From JBKDZL01 sp047971145 (GTDB lineage Bacteria; Bacillota_I; Bacilli_A; Erysipelotrichales; Erysipelotrichaceae): 7,634 bases of DNA. The stretch covers positions 1-7,634 of the forward strand of contig JBKDZL010000095.1 in NCBI GenBank assembly GCA_047971145.1, read 5' to 3'. Positions 5,717 through 7,634 of this stretch are shown one piece after another. The first letter of the stretch is position 1, and each line of letters starts with the position of its first letter. The notes under the pieces are model-generated. The model had not been told where the DNA came from. It ran no database searches and worked only from the letters and a program-made list of their open reading frames with translations. The translations under genes were made by a program, and so were the position numbers.

Positions 5717-5823
5717 ATGATTAAGTGGGCTAGATTGCCAAAAGATTTATTGCGAGTTTAGAGAATTTTGAAGATACTTGTTTATTTGCGATTGCTAGTA
5801 AGAATAAAAATACCAGAAAGTAA
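5717..5823 (+). pseudogene. Frameshifted gene remnant, possibly a replication-protein N-terminus
   Basis: AGAGGAA (5704-5710) lies 6 bases before an ATG that gives MIKWARLPKDLLRV and stops at 5759-5761. From 5752 the next frame reads ASLENFEDTCLFAIASKNKN, then TRK and a stop at 5821-5823. Restoring one base near 5752 joins them into about 35 continuous residues that look like the start of a soluble alpha-helical protein: an amphipathic stretch, then an LFAIASKNK helix. The style recalls N-termini of phage or plasmid replication proteins with winged helices, but this is a weak resemblance. It could also be a short leader ORF plus chance sequence. I favour a decayed gene because the ribosome site, start and both frame segments line up. 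Confidence 0.35.
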
Positions 5824-5850
5824 TTCTCATATATTAAAACATATGAGAGT
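5823..5850. repeat. Inverted repeat after the remnant
   Basis: A 10-bp stem (5823-5832 with 5841-5850, one T-G wobble) with an 8-base loop starts on the last base of the stop of the broken frame. The core is TCTCATAT against ATATGAGA. No T run follows on either strand, so it is not a clear terminator. Confidence 0.5.
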
Positions 5851-5888
5851 TCAAATAAATAAGCCATTCAGAGCAACTGTTTATAAGT

Positions 5889-5931
5889 ATAAATAACAAA
5901 TGAAAAAGTTTCTTAAAAATTTGTTATTTAT
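5889..5931. repeat. 13-bp perfect inverted repeat overlapping the -35 of the replication promoter
   Basis: ATAAATAACAAAT (5889-5901) is matched exactly by ATTTGTTATTTAT (5919-5931), with a 17-base spacer that contains its own small dyad (GAAA against TTTC). The right arm contains TTGTTA (5921-5926), the -35 of the promoter at 5921-5949. It could be an operator for a repressor of the replication gene or a terminator of upstream transcription; the tail TTAACA is short of T. Confidence 0.6.
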
Positions 5932-5949
5932 TTAACATAGGAGTATAAT
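5921..5949 (+). promoter_or_regulatory. Sigma-A promoter for the replication-protein transcript
   Basis: TTGTTA (5921-5926) and TATAAT (5944-5949) are spaced by exactly 17 bases. The start point would be near 5957, giving a leader of about 140 bases to the replication gene that includes the 33-codon ORF at 5981. Confidence 0.65.
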
Positions 5950-5980
5950 GAAAATATAAGAATCATACAATTGATAGAGA

Positions 5981-6082
5981 ATGGAGGAGATCATAAAAAA
6001 AGTATTTATATTATCTATCTCTGTATTATTGTTGTCAGTAGGTTTAAATGCAGAAATTTATGCTGATTCAGATGTATATTAA
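5981..6082 (+). CDS. Small signal-peptide ORF, 33 residues, possibly a truncated secreted protein
   Basis: The ATG at 5981 gives MEEIIKKVFILSISVLLLSV, then GLNAEIYADSDVY and TAA at 6080-6082. It looks like a secretion signal: two Lys, a hydrophobic core of about 13 residues, and a possible cleavage after LNA or IYA, leaving only a few mature residues. GGAGG (5983-5987) lies inside the ORF, 5 bases before the in-frame ATA-AAA-AAA at 5993. This suggests the original start was ATG at 5993 (an MKKVFIL signal peptide) and has mutated to ATA, or that AUA is used. It ends 14 bases before the replication gene. It may be a remnant, a leader peptide or a small secreted peptide; I do not recognise it. 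Confidence 0.4.
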   Translation: MEEIIKKVFILSISVLLLSVGLNAEIYADSDVY

Positions 6083-6096
6083 GAGAAAGGTGTTAT

Positions 6097-7413
6097 ATGT
6101 TAGAAGCTTTGTCGGGTGTTTTAGAAGAGTTTAATTATGAAGAAGTTAGTGATGTTGATTTTTATACTAGTCTTTTTAAAATAGGTACTGGTTGTTTGCA
6201 AAAAGAAAATATTGATAAGAATGATTTTAAAACTAATCCAATAGGAATAGGAATTAATAAAGATAAAACTATTAAAAGAGTTATGTTTGATGATACTTTT
6301 TTTGAAAGTTTAAAAGATTTACAGAAGTGTGATTTTAGTATTTTGAGTGGTTTAACTTATTTTGGTAAAAAAAATACTTTAAATAATGCTAGTAAATGTT
6401 ATGCTCTCATTTTTGATATTGACTATGTTGGGCCATCGCGTTTATATAATTATATTTATGGAATTAATAATGGTGTTTATCCTAAACCTAGTTTTATTTC
6501 TTTAAGTGGGTGGGGTATACACTCTTATTTTGTATTTGATAAACCAACAGACCTTTATCCTGGTACTAAAATGGCATTAAAGGAATTAAAATATCAATTA
6601 ACTGATTTAATGTGGAATAAACATACAAGTCATGAAGAAAATAAGCAATTTCAAGGCATTAATCAAGGATTTAGAACAGTAGGTTCTTTAACTAAAGATA
6701 AAAAAGGTTGTGTAAGAGCTTTTAAATCACCAGAAGATAATACTAAAATAACTGTTGAATATTTGAATAGTTTTTTGTCTGAAAAAAGAAAAGTAGATTT
6801 TTCAAAACTATATAAAGAAAGCAAGACAACCATAGAAGAAGCGAAAGAACTTTACCCGGAGTGGTATGAACGTATAGTAGTTAATAAAGAGCCTAAAAAT
6901 ACTTGGGTAACTCATAAAGGTTTATATGAGTGGTGGTTTGAAAAAATTCAAAATGAAGCTACTTACGGTCATAGGTACTATGCAGTTATGGCTTTAGCTA
7001 TTTATGCTATTAAATCTGGTGTTTCATTTGAAAAATTAGAAAATGACGCCTTAAGCACATTATCAATAATGAATAACATTAATCCAGAGCCTTTTACTGA
7101 AGAAGATGTTAAATCTGCATTAGAATGTTATGATTACAAATACAAAACATTCCCAAGATCAGATATTGAAAAAATAACGGCTATATCAATTACTAAAAAC
7201 AAAAGAAACGGAAGAAGTCAGAAAGAACATTTAAAAAGAGCAAGAGCAGTACAAGACATAGATTATCCAGATGGAGAATGGAGAGATGGTAACGGTAGAC
7301 CGAATAAAGAAAAAATAGTGAAAGACTATATAAAAGAAAACCCTAACGCAACAGTAACGGAAATATCGAAGGCTTTAAATATATCTAGACCAACAGTTTA
7401 TAAATATCAGTGA
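6097..7413 (+). CDS. Mobile-element replication protein, AEP primase-like with C-terminal HTH
   Basis: A 438-residue protein probably starting or priming DNA replication of a plasmid or integrative element. The N-terminal region has an AEP-like core. LIFDID (Asp107 and Asp109) is a metal-binding DxD; SLSGWGIHSYFVFDKP has His142 in an SGxGxH motif; QGINQGFRTVGSLTKDKKG (187-204, with Arg193) supplies the third conserved block. From about 290 a helical region (GHRYYAVMALAIYAIKSG) resembles a primase C-terminal domain, followed by FPRSDIEKIT and NKRNGRSQKEHLKRARAVQD, blocks I recall from this mobile-element family. A linker, GEWRDGNGRPNKEK, leads to a helix-turn-helix (TVTEISKALNISRPTVYKYQ, 419-438) that may bind the origin or an operator. 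All motifs look intact. AAAGGTG (6086-6092) precedes the ATG. No iterons are seen upstream. Confidence 0.82.
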   Translation: MLEALSGVLEEFNYEEVSDVDFYTSLFKIGTGCLQKENIDKNDFKTNPIGIGINKDKTIKRVMFDDTFFESLKDLQKCDFSILSGLTYFGKKNTLNNASKCYALIFDIDYVGPSRLYNYIYGINNGVYPKPSFISLSGWGIHSYFVFDKPTDLYPGTKMALKELKYQLTDLMWNKHTSHEENKQFQGINQGFRTVGSLTKDKKGCVRAFKSPEDNTKITVEYLNSFLSEKRKVDFSKLYKESKTTIEEAKELYPEWYERIVVNKEPKNTWVTHKGLYEWWFEKIQNEATYGHRYYAVMALAIYAIKSGVSFEKLENDALSTLSIMNNINPEPFTEEDVKSALECYDYKYKTFPRSDIEKITAISITKNKRNGRSQKEHLKRARAVQDIDYPDGEWRDGNGRPNKEKIVKDYIKENPNATVTEISKALNISRPTVYKYQ

Positions 7414-7420
7414 TAAATAA

Positions 7421-7448
7421 AAAAGGAGAAATAGAAAGTTCTCTTTTT
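7421..7448 (+). terminator. Terminator after the replication gene
   Basis: AAAAGGAGAA (7421-7430) pairs with TTCTCTTTTT (7439-7448) through an 8-base loop, with one G-T wobble, and the arm ends in five T. It begins seven bases after the TGA stop. The stem is mostly A-T, so efficiency may be moderate. Confidence 0.6.
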
Positions 7449-7514
7449 ATGTTTTAAGTTGCGTATATGTGCATATATGTATAATTATATTCCTGGATGC
7501 ATAGATAATAAGAA

Positions 7515-7544
7515 TTGATTAAATACAATAAAATAATATATAAT
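7515..7544 (+). promoter_or_regulatory. Candidate promoter of the gene at 7591
   Basis: TTGATT (7515-7520), an 18-base spacer and TATAAT (7539-7544). The spacer is one base long, but both hexamers are good. A further TATAAT at 7480-7485 has only a poor -35 (TTGCGT, spacer 15). Confidence 0.5.
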
Positions 7545-7590
7545 AAAAACAAGAAGCAAACAACTTATATAGAAAGAAGGTGATGTTAAT

Positions 7591-7634
7591 ATGATAAATA
7601 TTAGCAGTAGGGATTATGGTGATTATATCACCAA
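7591..7634 (+). CDS. Start of an unidentified gene, cut by the window end
   Basis: The ribosome site GAAGGTGAT (7576-7584) lies 6 bases before the ATG and is complementary to the 16S tail, so this is a credible start. The 14 visible codons read MINISSRDYGDYIT. That is too short for a family call. Its position after the replication gene, with its own promoter, suggests another gene of the same mobile module. Confidence 0.55.
   Translation, partial: MINISSRDYGDYIT

Larger units (their letters stand above)
5889..7634 (+). mobile_element. Replication module of an integrated plasmid- or ICE-like element (extent uncertain)
   Basis: The call rests on the primase-like replication protein at 6097-7413, which belongs to a type carried by plasmids and integrative elements of Bacillota, and on the gene remnants upstream and the non-housekeeping context next to the conserved jag block. 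No integrase, relaxase, attachment site or terminal repeat is visible, so the left boundary is only the first regulatory repeat and the right end lies outside the window. Confidence 0.4.

Noticed and set aside
5751..5899. Open frame running from the remnant through the inverted repeat at 5823-5850
   Set aside because: It has no start codon with a ribosome site and its translation is low-complexity and basic without any domain signal.

Overview
The window comes from an AT-rich Gram-positive bacterium, most likely of the Bacillota. The evidence is the conserved rpmH-rnpA-yidC-jag block, a YidC made as a lipoprotein, strong AGGAGG-type ribosome sites and a surface protein built of Listeria-Bacteroides (InlB B) repeats. 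TGG is the Trp codon in the genes read here and TGA ends the replication gene, so the code is standard and this is not a TGA=Trp mollicute. I cannot name the genus.

Layout. Positions 1-1038 hold the 3' end of a repeat-containing surface protein with a C-terminal membrane anchor, closed by a clear hairpin terminator. An AT-rich leader region without genes (1083-1360), containing a long imperfect hairpin, precedes a rhomboid serine protease (1361-2356). A near-consensus promoter (2455-2483) then drives rpmH (ribosomal protein L34, 2518-2652), rnpA (RNase P protein, 2681-3010), yidC (membrane insertase, 3032-3898) and jag (RNA-binding KH/R3H protein, 3891-4514). An attenuator-like hairpin with a U run sits between rpmH and rnpA. 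A perfect 24-base palindrome (4520-4543) separates jag from two minus-strand genes: a DtxR/MntR-type metalloregulator and, upstream of it, a histidine phosphatase.

From about 5700 the character changes. A gene remnant with its own ribosome site is broken by an apparent one-base frameshift. It is followed by two inverted repeats, a promoter, a 33-codon signal-peptide ORF and a 438-residue mobile-element replication protein with an AEP-primase-like core and a C-terminal helix-turn-helix. After a terminator and another promoter, a further gene starts and runs off the window. I read this as the replication module of an integrated plasmid-like or conjugative element beside the jag-side cluster. 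In many Bacillota mnmE and mnmG follow jag; here they do not.

How the genes relate: L34, RNase P protein, YidC and Jag form a classic housekeeping operon for translation, RNA processing and membrane-protein insertion. The most unusual details are an Asn in YidC where the conserved groove Arg should be, the attenuator before rnpA, a mixed DtxR/MntR metal site in a possibly leaderless regulator, and the decayed and possibly regulatory sequences just upstream of the mobile replication gene. I see no CRISPR array, tRNA, rRNA, cluster of DnaA boxes or recombinase.
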